Assembly (NCBI RefSeq): GCF_947488025.1
Contig: NZ_CANKYS010000002.1
Coordinates: 496,001-560,000, forward strand
DNA from: an uncultured Nocardioides sp.
GTDB taxonomy: Bacteria > Actinomycetota > Actinomycetes > Propionibacteriales > Nocardioidaceae
DNA length: 64,000 bases
Direction: 5' to 3'
Below are positions 46,635 through 55,732 of this stretch, piece by piece. Position 1 is the first letter of the stretch; each line of letters begins with the position of its first letter. The translations under genes were made by a program, and so were the position numbers. Under the pieces are notes generated by a model that saw nothing but the letters and a program-made list of their open reading frames with translations, was not told the origin of the DNA and did not search any database.

Positions 46635-46765
46635 GACGCGTCGAGGCAGGTGTTCCGGCTCGCACGGGATCACTCCCGTGCCCACGGTTGCGGGTCAGCG
46701 CCGGTTTCGGACCGGCTTTCCCCAGCTCGGGCGTGTGTGGTGCCGACCCGGTCGGGTGCGGCTTG
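46635..46765 (-). ncRNA. Cobalamin (B12) riboswitch
   Basis: On the minus strand the core reads GGGGAAAGCCGGT, CCGAAACCGGC, GCTGACCCGCAACCGT, a variable hairpin (GCACGGGAGTGATCCCGTGC), then the B12 box GAGCCGGAACACCTGCC. The B12 box agrees with the consensus AGYCMGGAGACCKGCC at about 13 of 16 positions, and the order and spacing match the cobalamin aptamer. GGCA near 46743 can pair with TGCC after the B12 box to close the P1 helix. It lies 85 bases upstream of the barrel gene. Binding of adenosylcobalamin is expected to switch the ECF operon off. End points are approximate. Confidence 0.88.
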
Positions 46766-46797
46766 CGCAGCCTACGCCCAGATCCACCCGGGACGCA

Positions 46798-46842
46798 CTG
46801 CGGCCCGGCGCCACGAGATGATCCGTGGACGCCGGGCCGCAG
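46798..46842 (-). terminator. Long hairpin terminator of the upstream barrel gene
   Basis: CTGCGGCCCGGCG and CGCCGGGCCGCAG form perfect 13-base arms, with an inner CCACG/CGTGG stem. It begins 33 bases past the stop of the upstream barrel gene and ends before the riboswitch, so the riboswitch operon is an independent transcript. Confidence 0.75.
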
Positions 46843-46874
46843 CGGTGGGGCTGTGGATCGGATGGAGCAGTGGG

Positions 46875-48284
46875 TCAGTTGCGGACCCGGATCCAGGTAC
46901 GCGCCTCGTCGTCCGAGGTCTTCACGAGACCCACACGACGCTGGTTGCCGGTCGGCAGGCGGAGCTTGCGCACGATCTTGGTGCCCTTCGTCTTGCCCTT
47001 GACGCGGCGGAAGTCACCCTTGACCTGCATGCAGGCGCTCTCGCCGGGCGCCAGCCCGTAGACGCGGAACTGGACGCGCTCGCCGGCACGGGCCTGCTTG
47101 CGCACGGACTCGATGCGGAACCTGTCCTTGCTCGCCGGGGCGAACTGCAGGCCGAGGATCGCCTGGGCCGTGGCGCGGCGCCACTCGTCGCGACCCTCGG
47201 CAGGGATGCCGGTGGCCTTGGCTGCCTTGGACCGGTCCTTGCGGAAGGCGACGGCACCGGTGTCCTTGGTCAGTGCCGTGCGGCACTTGTACTTGTCGAC
47301 CGGCTGGTTCTTGCGGACCCAGAGCGCCGCCTTCTGCGCGGCGTCGGACTGGCGCATCAGGCCGAGGGCGTAACCACCGAGGGCGGTGGTGTTGGTGTTG
47401 ATCTGCGCGTTGGCGCCGGAGCTGCGGATGGCACCGCTGTTGCGCTGCCGGTCGACCAGCCAGGCGCTGGCCTTGTCGAGGGCGGCCTTGACCGCCGGGG
47501 AGCTGTCGTGCGACTCGATCAGGTTGATCATCGCGAGCGCGGTCGCGTCCGGGTCCAGCTCGCTGCCGGCCTCACCCTCGGTGCACGACTGGTTGGGCAC
47601 GTTGGCCTTGGCGAAGTTGAGCCGGAAGTAGCCCGAGGCGCACTGCTGCTTGAGCAGGAAGTCGCGGGCGGCGACCGCCTCCGTGGACCCGGCGCGCGCC
47701 AGGGCACGCACGGCGTAGGACTGCCCGACGACGTTGGCGTAGTTGCCGAACTCCGACTTGTCGAAGATCCGCCCCGCGAACGCCGCGGCCTGCGGCTCCG
47801 CGGCCGGGTCGGCCGGCACGTTGGCCGTGCGCTCCTCGAGGCGCGTGATCAGGTTGGTCCCGTTGTAGTCGATCGGGTTCTCCCCGGCCGCACGGGCGAA
47901 CGCGGCCGCCTTGCCGAGCGGTCCGGCGTAGGACTCCTTCGTCCCGTCGCCGACGTACTCGTTCACGCGCGGCTCGAAGGCGGCGTTGATCGCGGCGACG
48001 CCGGCCTCGTGTCCCGGCACGCTCGCCAGGCCGAGACCGGTGTCGAGGGTGAGACCGAAGTCCGGGCCGCCGGAGCCGACCATGAGCCCGTTGGTGAGCT
48101 CGTCGGTGATCCAGTCGGCGGCGATGTTCGACGGCGTGCTGTCGGTCTTCACGCCTGCCTTGGCAGCCCGGAGGGCCGACGACGGGTCGGCCGTGGCCGG
48201 CGGAGCGGCGAGCACTCCGGCGCCCAGGGCGACGGTCGACAGGACGACCGCTGCTGATCGGATGGGTCGAATGCGATGGTGCAT
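46875..48284 (-). CDS. Secreted alpha/alpha-barrel protein, paralog of the riboswitch-controlled protein
   Basis: This 469-residue exported protein has a signal peptide (about 1-32) and helical repeats at about 45-350: VVGQSYAVRALARAGS, DFLLKQQCASGYFRLNF, NQSCTEGE, LDPDATALAMINLIE, and INTNTTALGGYALGLMRQ. The first four align closely with the protein at 44655-46550, including both Cys. The C-terminus is a shorter basic beta-rich tail. It has GGAAAGGAAG as ribosome binding site. No B12 box is seen in its 165-base upstream region, so it may be constitutive or serve a related ligand. Function is unknown; a corrinoid carrier is inferred. Confidence 0.7.
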   Translation of the reverse strand: MHHRIRPIRSAAVVLSTVALGAGVLAAPPATADPSSALRAAKAGVKTDSTPSNIAADWITDELTNGLMVGSGGPDFGLTLDTGLGLASVPGHEAGVAAINAAFEPRVNEYVGDGTKESYAGPLGKAAAFARAAGENPIDYNGTNLITRLEERTANVPADPAAEPQAAAFAGRIFDKSEFGNYANVVGQSYAVRALARAGSTEAVAARDFLLKQQCASGYFRLNFAKANVPNQSCTEGEAGSELDPDATALAMINLIESHDSSPAVKAALDKASAWLVDRQRNSGAIRSSGANAQINTNTTALGGYALGLMRQSDAAQKAALWVRKNQPVDKYKCRTALTKDTGAVAFRKDRSKAAKATGIPAEGRDEWRRATAQAILGLQFAPASKDRFRIESVRKQARAGERVQFRVYGLAPGESACMQVKGDFRRVKGKTKGTKIVRKLRLPTGNQRRVGLVKTSDDEARTWIRVRN

Positions 48285-48449
48285 GACTTCCTTTCCGCTC
48301 GCCGGGGACGTCACGACCGCATGCCGCGGCCGACCACTTCCCCCGATGCTGCGAGCGTCTTGGTTGGCGATGTGACCAATGGGACTCCCCAGCACACTAA
48401 CAAGTTGTCTAGACCGTGCCCCGGCCGCATCTTCCGACCAAAGTAGGGG

Positions 48450-49954
48450 TCAGGAGAGCTTCTCCAGGATCAGCTCCCGGACCCGTCCGGCGTCGGCCTG
48501 GCCCCGCATCTCCTTCATCACGGCACCGATCAAGGCACCGGCGGCGGCGACCTTCCCGTCGCGGATCTTGTCGGCCACGTCGGGGTTGGCGGCGATGGCC
48601 TTGTCGACCGCGGCACCGAGCGCACCGTCGTCGGAGACGACCGCGAGGCCGCGCTTCTCCACGACCTCGTCGGGGGTCCCCTCACCGGCGAGGACGCCCT
48701 CGAAGACCTGGCGGGCCAGCTTGTCGTTGACGACCTTCTCGTCGACCAGCGCCTGGATGCGGGCGACCTGGGCGGGCGTGATCGGCAGGTCGACGAGGTC
48801 GACCCCGTCCTCGTTGCTGCGCCGGGCGAGCTCACCGAGCCACCACTTGCGGGCGGCCTGCGGGGCGGCGCCCTCGGCGATCGTCTCGATGACCAGGCCG
48901 AGCGCGCCGGCACCGATGGTGTCGCGCATCTCGAGGTCGCTGAAGCCCCACTCGGCCTGCAGCCGCGCGCGGCGTACGGTCGGGTTCTCTGGCAGCGTGC
49001 CGCGCAGCTCCTCGACCCACTCGCGGCTCGGCGCGACCGGCACCAGGTCCGGCTCGGGGAAGTAGCGGTAGTCCTCCGCGTCGGACTTCACCCGCCCGCT
49101 CGTGGTGATCCCCGTGTCCTCGTGCCAGTGGCGCGTCTCCTGCAGGATCGAGCCGCCGCCGCTCAGGATCGCGGCGTGCCGCTGCATCTCGAAGCGCACG
49201 GCCCGCTCGACGGAGCGGAACGAGTTGACGTTCTTGGTCTCGGTGCGGGTGCCCAGCTTCGGACTGTCCAGGGTGCCGCTGCCCTTGGGCGACAGCGACA
49301 GGTTGACGTCGGCGCGCAGGTTGCCCTGGTCCATCCGCGCCTCGGAGACGCCGAGCGCGACGATCAGCTCGCGCAGCTGCGCAACGTAGGCCTTGGCGAC
49401 CTCGGGCGCCCGCTCGCCGGCGCCGAGGATGGGCCGCGTGACGATCTCGATGAGCGGGATCCCGGCGCGGTTGTAGTCGACCAGGGAGTGGTCGGCGCCG
49501 TGGATGCGACCGGTGGCACCGCCGACGTGCAGCGACTTGCCGGTGTCCTCCTCCATGTGGGCACGCTCGATCTCCACACGGTAGGTCTCCCCATCGACGT
49601 CGACGTCCATGTAGCCGTCGAAGGCGATCGGCTCGTCGTACTGCGACGTCTGGAAGTTCTTCGGCATGTCCGGGTAGAAGTAGTTCTTCCGGGCGAACCG
49701 GCACCACTCGGCGATGTCGCAGTTGAGGGCGAGGCCGATGCGGATGGCCGACTCCACGGCCTTGCCGTTGACGACCGGCATCGCGCCGGGCAGGCCGAGG
49801 CAGGTCGGGCACACGCCGGCGTTGGGCTCGCCACCGAAGACGGCCGGGCAGCCGCAGAACATCTTCGAGGCCGTGTTGAGCTCGACGTGGACCTCGAGGC
49901 CGAGGGCCGGGTCGTAGGCCGCGAGCACGTCGTCGAAAGGCATCAGGGAAGTCA

Positions 49955-49955
<1 letters not shown>
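48450..49955 (-). CDS. gatB: Asp-tRNA(Asn)/Glu-tRNA(Gln) amidotransferase subunit B
   Basis: GatB is the tRNA-binding and kinase subunit of GatCAB, which makes Gln-tRNA and Asn-tRNA by transamidation. The 501-residue protein shows [26 protein letters not shown] with zinc Cys, [35 protein letters not shown], and the C-terminal YqeY-like tail domain (about 400-500; [17 protein letters not shown]). The start overlaps the gatA stop by one base (TGATG). Last gene of gatCAB. Confidence 0.97.
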
Positions 49956-51465
<1,510 letters not shown>

Positions 51466-51466
<1 letters not shown>

Positions 51467-51765
51467 CAGGCCTCCTCGCCCAGGATCCGCGGGACGGAGA
51501 AGCGCTGGTCCTCCACGGCGGGTGCGCCGGACAGCGCCTCCTCGGCCGTCAGGCCCGGCACCACGACGTCCTCGCGGAAGACGTTGGTCAGCGGCAGGGC
51601 GTGCGAGGTGGGCGGCACGTCGTCGCCTGCGACCCCGTTGATGGAGGCCACCGACTCCAGGATGACGCTCAGCTGGGGCGCCAGGTGGTCGAGCTCGGCG
51701 TCGGAGAGGTCGATGCGGGCGAGCATGGCCAGGTGGGCCACCTCGTCCCTGGAGATCTCGGGCAT
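51466..51765 (-). CDS. gatC: Asp-tRNA(Asn)/Glu-tRNA(Gln) amidotransferase subunit C
   Basis: GatC is the small subunit that stabilises GatA-GatB. The 99-residue protein has the family pattern [22 protein letters not shown], then [14 protein letters not shown] and a C-terminal [21 protein letters not shown] ending [17 protein letters not shown] lies 7 bases before its ATG, so the operon is probably leaderless. Confidence 0.95.
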
Positions 51766-51772
51766 GGGGTTG

Positions 51773-51778
51773 ATCCTA
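51773..51778 (-). promoter_or_regulatory. Leaderless -10 element of gatCAB
   Basis: TAGGAT on the minus strand, 7 bases before the gatC ATG. No Shine-Dalgarno sequence is seen. Confidence 0.5.
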
Positions 51779-51891
51779 GGTCCCCGCCTCGGCAGCGCCC
51801 GCCCCCGGTCGGGACGTGGTCCGCAACGTCCCGACCGTCCGGGATCGCCGCCCCATGTGCCGGGATGTGCCTCCCGACGAGCGTCGACAGC

Positions 51892-53463
51892 ATGACGATC
51901 CTGGCACGGCCGATGACAGTCCTGATGGCGCTCATGGTGCTGGCGACCGGGTGCGCACCCGACGCGCGGACCGGTCGGGACGGCGGCGCCGACCCGGGGG
52001 TCGCGATCGGCCCGCCACGGGCGCAGGCGGACGCGGAGGCGACCGAGCCGCCGGAGCCGGAGCCCACGCCCGAGCCCCGCGGCACGGAGGACTGGCGGGT
52101 GAGCCGGCCGTCGTCCCGGGGCGAGGTCGCGGCCTACACCACGCACGCGAGCGGCGTGCCGGGCACGCAGGTGGGGTTGAAGGTGTCGACGACCGAGGGC
52201 GGCTGGGAGGCGGCGGCGTTCCGGATCGGGTCCTACGAGGGCGGCACCGGGGCCTTCGTGTGGGAGTCCGGGTTCCGTCGCGGCCGCCGGCAGCCGGCGC
52301 CCCGGTGGTCGTCGTACGAGCGGCGCACCCTGGTGGCCCCGTGGGAGCGCGACCTGACCGTCGACACCTCCACCTGGACGCCCGGCTTCTACGTCTTCCG
52401 GCTGCGCACCGACACCGGGTGGGAGACGCAGGTCCCCTACGTCGTCAGCTCGGAGTCGGCGCGGGGCACCGTCGCGCTCGTCGCTCCCGTCACCACGTGG
52501 CAGGCCTACAACGAGTGGGGCGGCTACAGCCTGTACGCCGGCGCGAACGGCGACGCGCCCAGCCACGCGGTGAGCTTCGACCGGCCCTACAACGGGGCGA
52601 CCGGGGCCAACGACTACCGCACCGCCGCGATCCCGGTCGTCGTGCGCGCGGAGCGGACCGGCGTGCCGCTGTCCTACTTCACCAACGTCGACCTCCACAC
52701 CACGCCGGGCGCGCTGGCCGGCGCCCGCGGCTACGTCTCGACGGGTCACGACGAGTACTGGACCAACACCATGCGTGACGTCGTCATGGGCGCCTGCGAC
52801 GCCGGGACCAACCTGGCCTTCCTCGGGGCGAACACCATGTACTGGCGGATCCGGCTGGAGCCGGGCGCCGAGGGCCCCGCCCGCGTCGTCGTCGGCTACC
52901 GCCACTCGGCCCACCTCGACCCGCTCTACGCGCAGGGCTCGGTCGACGCCACCGCGCTGTTCCGCGAGCCGCCGGTGCCCCGCCCCGAGCACGACCTGCT
53001 GGGCATGCAGTACGAGTGCTACCCGGTCGACACCGACTACGTCATCGCCACCCCGGGCTGGTGGGGCTTCCGCGGGACGGGCGTACGCCGCGGCACCCGT
53101 GTCCACGGCCTCGTCGGCCCGGAGGCCGACCGGGTCTACCCCGACGGGCGGCTGCCGCGACCGCTGCAGGTGCTCAGCCACTCGCCGTACTCGTGCCGGG
53201 GCGTCACGACCACGACGCAGTCGGTCTACTACACGGCCGGGTCGGGTGCCGGGGTCTTCGCGGCCGGCACGCTGCGCTGGGGCTGCGCGATGGTCGACCG
53301 GTGCGAGCGCCCGCTCGGCGCCCGGACGCTGGAGTTCACCCGCACGGTCACCGGGACCCTGGTCACCGAGTTCGCCCGCGGCCCGGTCGGCACACGGCAC
53401 CCGGCCCACGACAACGTGGCGCGGTTCGACCTCTCCCCCGTCAACACGGTCCCGGCGAGCTGA
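51892..53463 (+). CDS. N,N-dimethylformamidase large-subunit-like lipoprotein
   Basis: This 523-residue protein has a lipoprotein signal ([12 protein letters not shown] near residue 20), a Pro/Glu linker to about 60, a beta-rich domain (65-190), and a DMFase large-subunit-like domain (about 195-510) with [51 protein letters not shown] and [18 protein letters not shown] (given in parts). In DMFase a Tyr-Tyr-Glu mononuclear iron site is formed here; HDEYW could supply part of it. No small subunit is adjacent, so the substrate is open. Start ATG 51892 has no clear ribosome binding site. Confidence 0.72.
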   Translation: MTILARPMTVLMALMVLATGCAPDARTGRDGGADPGVAIGPPRAQADAEATEPPEPEPTPEPRGTEDWRVSRPSSRGEVAAYTTHASGVPGTQVGLKVSTTEGGWEAAAFRIGSYEGGTGAFVWESGFRRGRRQPAPRWSSYERRTLVAPWERDLTVDTSTWTPGFYVFRLRTDTGWETQVPYVVSSESARGTVALVAPVTTWQAYNEWGGYSLYAGANGDAPSHAVSFDRPYNGATGANDYRTAAIPVVVRAERTGVPLSYFTNVDLHTTPGALAGARGYVSTGHDEYWTNTMRDVVMGACDAGTNLAFLGANTMYWRIRLEPGAEGPARVVVGYRHSAHLDPLYAQGSVDATALFREPPVPRPEHDLLGMQYECYPVDTDYVIATPGWWGFRGTGVRRGTRVHGLVGPEADRVYPDGRLPRPLQVLSHSPYSCRGVTTTTQSVYYTAGSGAGVFAAGTLRWGCAMVDRCERPLGARTLEFTRTVTGTLVTEFARGPVGTRHPAHDNVARFDLSPVNTVPAS

Positions 53464-53497
53464 GACAGCGCAGGCTGCGTCGGCCATGATGATCGAC

Positions 53498-54115
53498 ATG
53501 GGCCACACTCGACGCCACGTCGGGCGGACCGCACGCACCGGCGTCGCGGTCGGGGTGGCGCTGCTCGTCTCCGGCTGCTCGACGGGCAGCCCGCCCGACG
53601 ACGAGGAGACCCCCAGCGCCGAGTCCGCCGCGCTCCGCGTGCAGACGGTCACCGGGGCCGAGAGCCTCGACGAGGCCGCCCGCGCCGAGGTCGAGGGCGC
53701 CGTCGGTGACGTCCTCTCCGACTACGTGGTCGAGGGGTTCCTCGGGGAGTTCCCCCGCCAGGACTTCGTCCGGGCCTTCGAGTCCTTCACCAGCGTGGCC
53801 GCGCGCAAGGCGACCCGGGACATCGACCTGCTCACCGCGGCCACCGTGCGCGACGCGACCGCGGTGCGCGCCACCGAGCTCGACGCCCGGCTGTCGTTCC
53901 TCGACGAGGCCGGCGAGGTGCACGGCGGGACCGCCGCGGTGCACTTCACCTTCGAGGCGACCATGGAGGACGGCTCGACGCGGCCGCTGGCGCTCGACGG
54001 ACGGTTCATGCTCGAGGCCGGTGACGACGACAGCTGGTCGATCTTCGGCTACGACGTCACGTTCGACGACGGTGACGAGTCATCCGCCGAGACGGAGTCG
54101 GAGGCCGGGTCATGA
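53498..54115 (+). CDS. Small lipoprotein of unknown function
   Basis: This 205-residue lipoprotein has a signal [15 protein letters not shown], a hydrophobic core and the lipobox VSGCST near residue 27, followed by a Glu/Asp linker. The rest is an alpha+beta domain of about 150 residues ([21 protein letters not shown], then [28 protein letters not shown]), recalling SnoaL/NTF2-like cone folds. CATGAT lies before the ATG. In-frame ATGs at 53486 and 53489 are alternatives. It overlaps the LCP gene by 4 bases (ATGA). Confidence 0.6.
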   Translation: MGHTRRHVGRTARTGVAVGVALLVSGCSTGSPPDDEETPSAESAALRVQTVTGAESLDEAARAEVEGAVGDVLSDYVVEGFLGEFPRQDFVRAFESFTSVAARKATRDIDLLTAATVRDATAVRATELDARLSFLDEAGEVHGGTAAVHFTFEATMEDGSTRPLALDGRFMLEAGDDDSWSIFGYDVTFDDGDESSAETESEAGS

Positions 54116-55023
54116 GGTGGCTGCGGCGCACGGCCGCACGGCTGGCGCTCCTGGCCGGCATCGCGCTCGTCGTGCCGGCCGGCGCCGTGCACCCCACGAC
54201 CATCAGCTTGACGACCATCGGCACGGCCAAGGCGGTCGACGCCGGCGACGGGGTCGTCTGGGTCCTCGCCCTCGGCTCCGAGGCCGCCGCCGGCGAGGAC
54301 GTGATGGTGGGCCTGACGGACGCGATCCAGCTCGTCGGGGTGAACCTCGACACCGGCCGCGCCGTCGCGGTCGGCCTCCCCCGCGATCTCTACGTCGAGC
54401 TGGACGACGGTCGGGCCCGGCTCAACACGGCCCTGCGCGACGACGGCCCCGAGGGGATCGCGCGCGAGGTCGACGACCTGCTCGGGATCGAGCCCGACGT
54501 GGTCCTGGTGACCGGGTTCGAGGGGTTCCTGACGATGATGGGCGCCGTCGGCGACGTCCGCGTGGACTCGCCCCAGGCCTTCACCACCGAGGACGGCGAC
54601 GTCCGGGTGGAGCGAGGGCGCAACACCTTCGACGCCGACCAGTCGCTGTCCTACGCGCGCACCCGCGAGACGCTCCCGGGCGGCAGCGACTTCGAGCGGG
54701 TGGCCAACCACCAGCGGCTGCTCCTCGGGACGCTGGAGCGGCTCCGGAGCGCCGAGGACGAGGAGGGCTTCTTGGAGGGGGTGGCGCTGTCCGCGCTCGG
54801 CGGCCTCGAGACCGACATGTCGCCCGCGGAGGTCTACCGCCTCGTCCAGGCCCTGACGTTGGTCGACCCGGGGCGCACGACGGGCTGCATCATCACGGGC
54901 ACCTTCGGCACCGAGGACGGCGCGTCCGTCGTCTACCCCGACCTGGCCCAGGCCCGAGCCGTGGGTGACGACGCCCGCGACGACGCGCGGCTCCAGGGCG
55001 GCTGCCGCGACGACACCGGCTGA
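54112..55023 (+). CDS. LytR-CpsA-Psr (LCP) family protein, short form
   Basis: This 303-residue protein has one N-terminal membrane helix (about 8-28) and an extracytoplasmic LCP domain. VGLPRDLYVEL, RLNTALRDDGPEGIAREVDDLLGI, the catalytic region FDADQSLSYARTRETLPGGSDFERVANHQRLL with Arg/Asp residues, and the central VTGFEGFL fit the family (motifs in parts). LCP enzymes transfer glycopolymers from lipid carriers to peptidoglycan. It is shorter than usual and lacks the C-terminal LytR_C domain. Its ATG overlaps the lipoprotein stop, suggesting a cell envelope pair. Confidence 0.82.
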   Translation: MRWLRRTAARLALLAGIALVVPAGAVHPTTISLTTIGTAKAVDAGDGVVWVLALGSEAAAGEDVMVGLTDAIQLVGVNLDTGRAVAVGLPRDLYVELDDGRARLNTALRDDGPEGIAREVDDLLGIEPDVVLVTGFEGFLTMMGAVGDVRVDSPQAFTTEDGDVRVERGRNTFDADQSLSYARTRETLPGGSDFERVANHQRLLLGTLERLRSAEDEEGFLEGVALSALGGLETDMSPAEVYRLVQALTLVDPGRTTGCIITGTFGTEDGASVVYPDLAQARAVGDDARDDARLQGGCRDDTG

Positions 55024-55057
55024 CCCTCCCCGGCACGACTCAGCCCAGCGTCGCCGC

Positions 55058-55702
55058 TCAGCCCAGTCCCGCCTCGCGGGCCTTGACGATCGCCTGCGCC
55101 CGGTGGGCCACCTGCAGCTTGGTGAAGATGTTGCTGGCGTGGTTGCGCACGGTCTTGATCGACAGGCCCAGCTGCCGGGCGATCTCCCCGTTCTCCTTGC
55201 CCTCCGCGATGAGCCCCAGCACGACCCGCTCACGCTCGGTGAGGTCGGGGAACGCGTCGGCGGCCGGTCGGCTGCGGGCACCCGCGAAGTAGGCCATCAC
55301 CCGGTCGGCGATGCCCGGCCCGAAGATCACCTCGCCGGCGCCGACGGCCTGGACCGCCCGGGTGATCTCACCGCGCCGCGCGCCCTTGAGGAGGTAGCCA
55401 CGTGCCCCGGCGCGCACGGCCGCGAACACGGACTCCTCGTCCTCCATCATCGTCAGCACGAGCACCCCGATGTGGGGCGACGAGCCGACGATCTGCGCGG
55501 TCGCGTCGATGCCGTTGACCCGCGGCATGTGCAGGTCCATCAACACCACGTCGGGCTGGAGGTCGAGGGCCAGGGCGATCGCCATGGCGCCGTCGGAGGC
55601 CGTGCCCACCACTTCCACGTCCGGCGTCGCGGCGAGCAGGGCCTCCAGCCCGCGCCGGAACTCCTCGTGGTCGTCGGCGATCAACACCCGGTAGCCGTCC
55701 AT
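55058..55702 (-). CDS. LuxR/NarL-family response regulator
   Basis: This 214-residue regulator partners the kinase 30 bases upstream. The receiver domain (1-120) has IADDHEEF, the phospho-Asp in VVLMDLHMPRVNG, and the conserved Lys in YLLKGARRG. The LuxR HTH is at about 148-210 (LTERERVVLGLIAEGKENGEIA, LSIKTVRNHASNIFTKLQV). AGGAGGAGCC precedes the ATG. Target genes unknown. Confidence 0.9.
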   Translation of the reverse strand: MDGYRVLIADDHEEFRRGLEALLAATPDVEVVGTASDGAMAIALALDLQPDVVLMDLHMPRVNGIDATAQIVGSSPHIGVLVLTMMEDEESVFAAVRAGARGYLLKGARRGEITRAVQAVGAGEVIFGPGIADRVMAYFAGARSRPAADAFPDLTERERVVLGLIAEGKENGEIARQLGLSIKTVRNHASNIFTKLQVAHRAQAIVKAREAGLG

Positions 55703-55732
55703 CGGGCTCCTCCTGACTCGTGCTCGGACTCC

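Noticed and set aside
45225-48257. 1010-codon open frame on the plus strand opposite both barrel genes
   Set aside because: Antisense to two genes with signal peptides, ribosome binding sites and paralogous sequence; it also crosses the riboswitch.
48285-48449. A second cobalamin riboswitch upstream of the paralogous barrel gene
   Set aside because: No B12 box or GCCGGT/ACCGGC element is present in this 165-base region on the coding strand.
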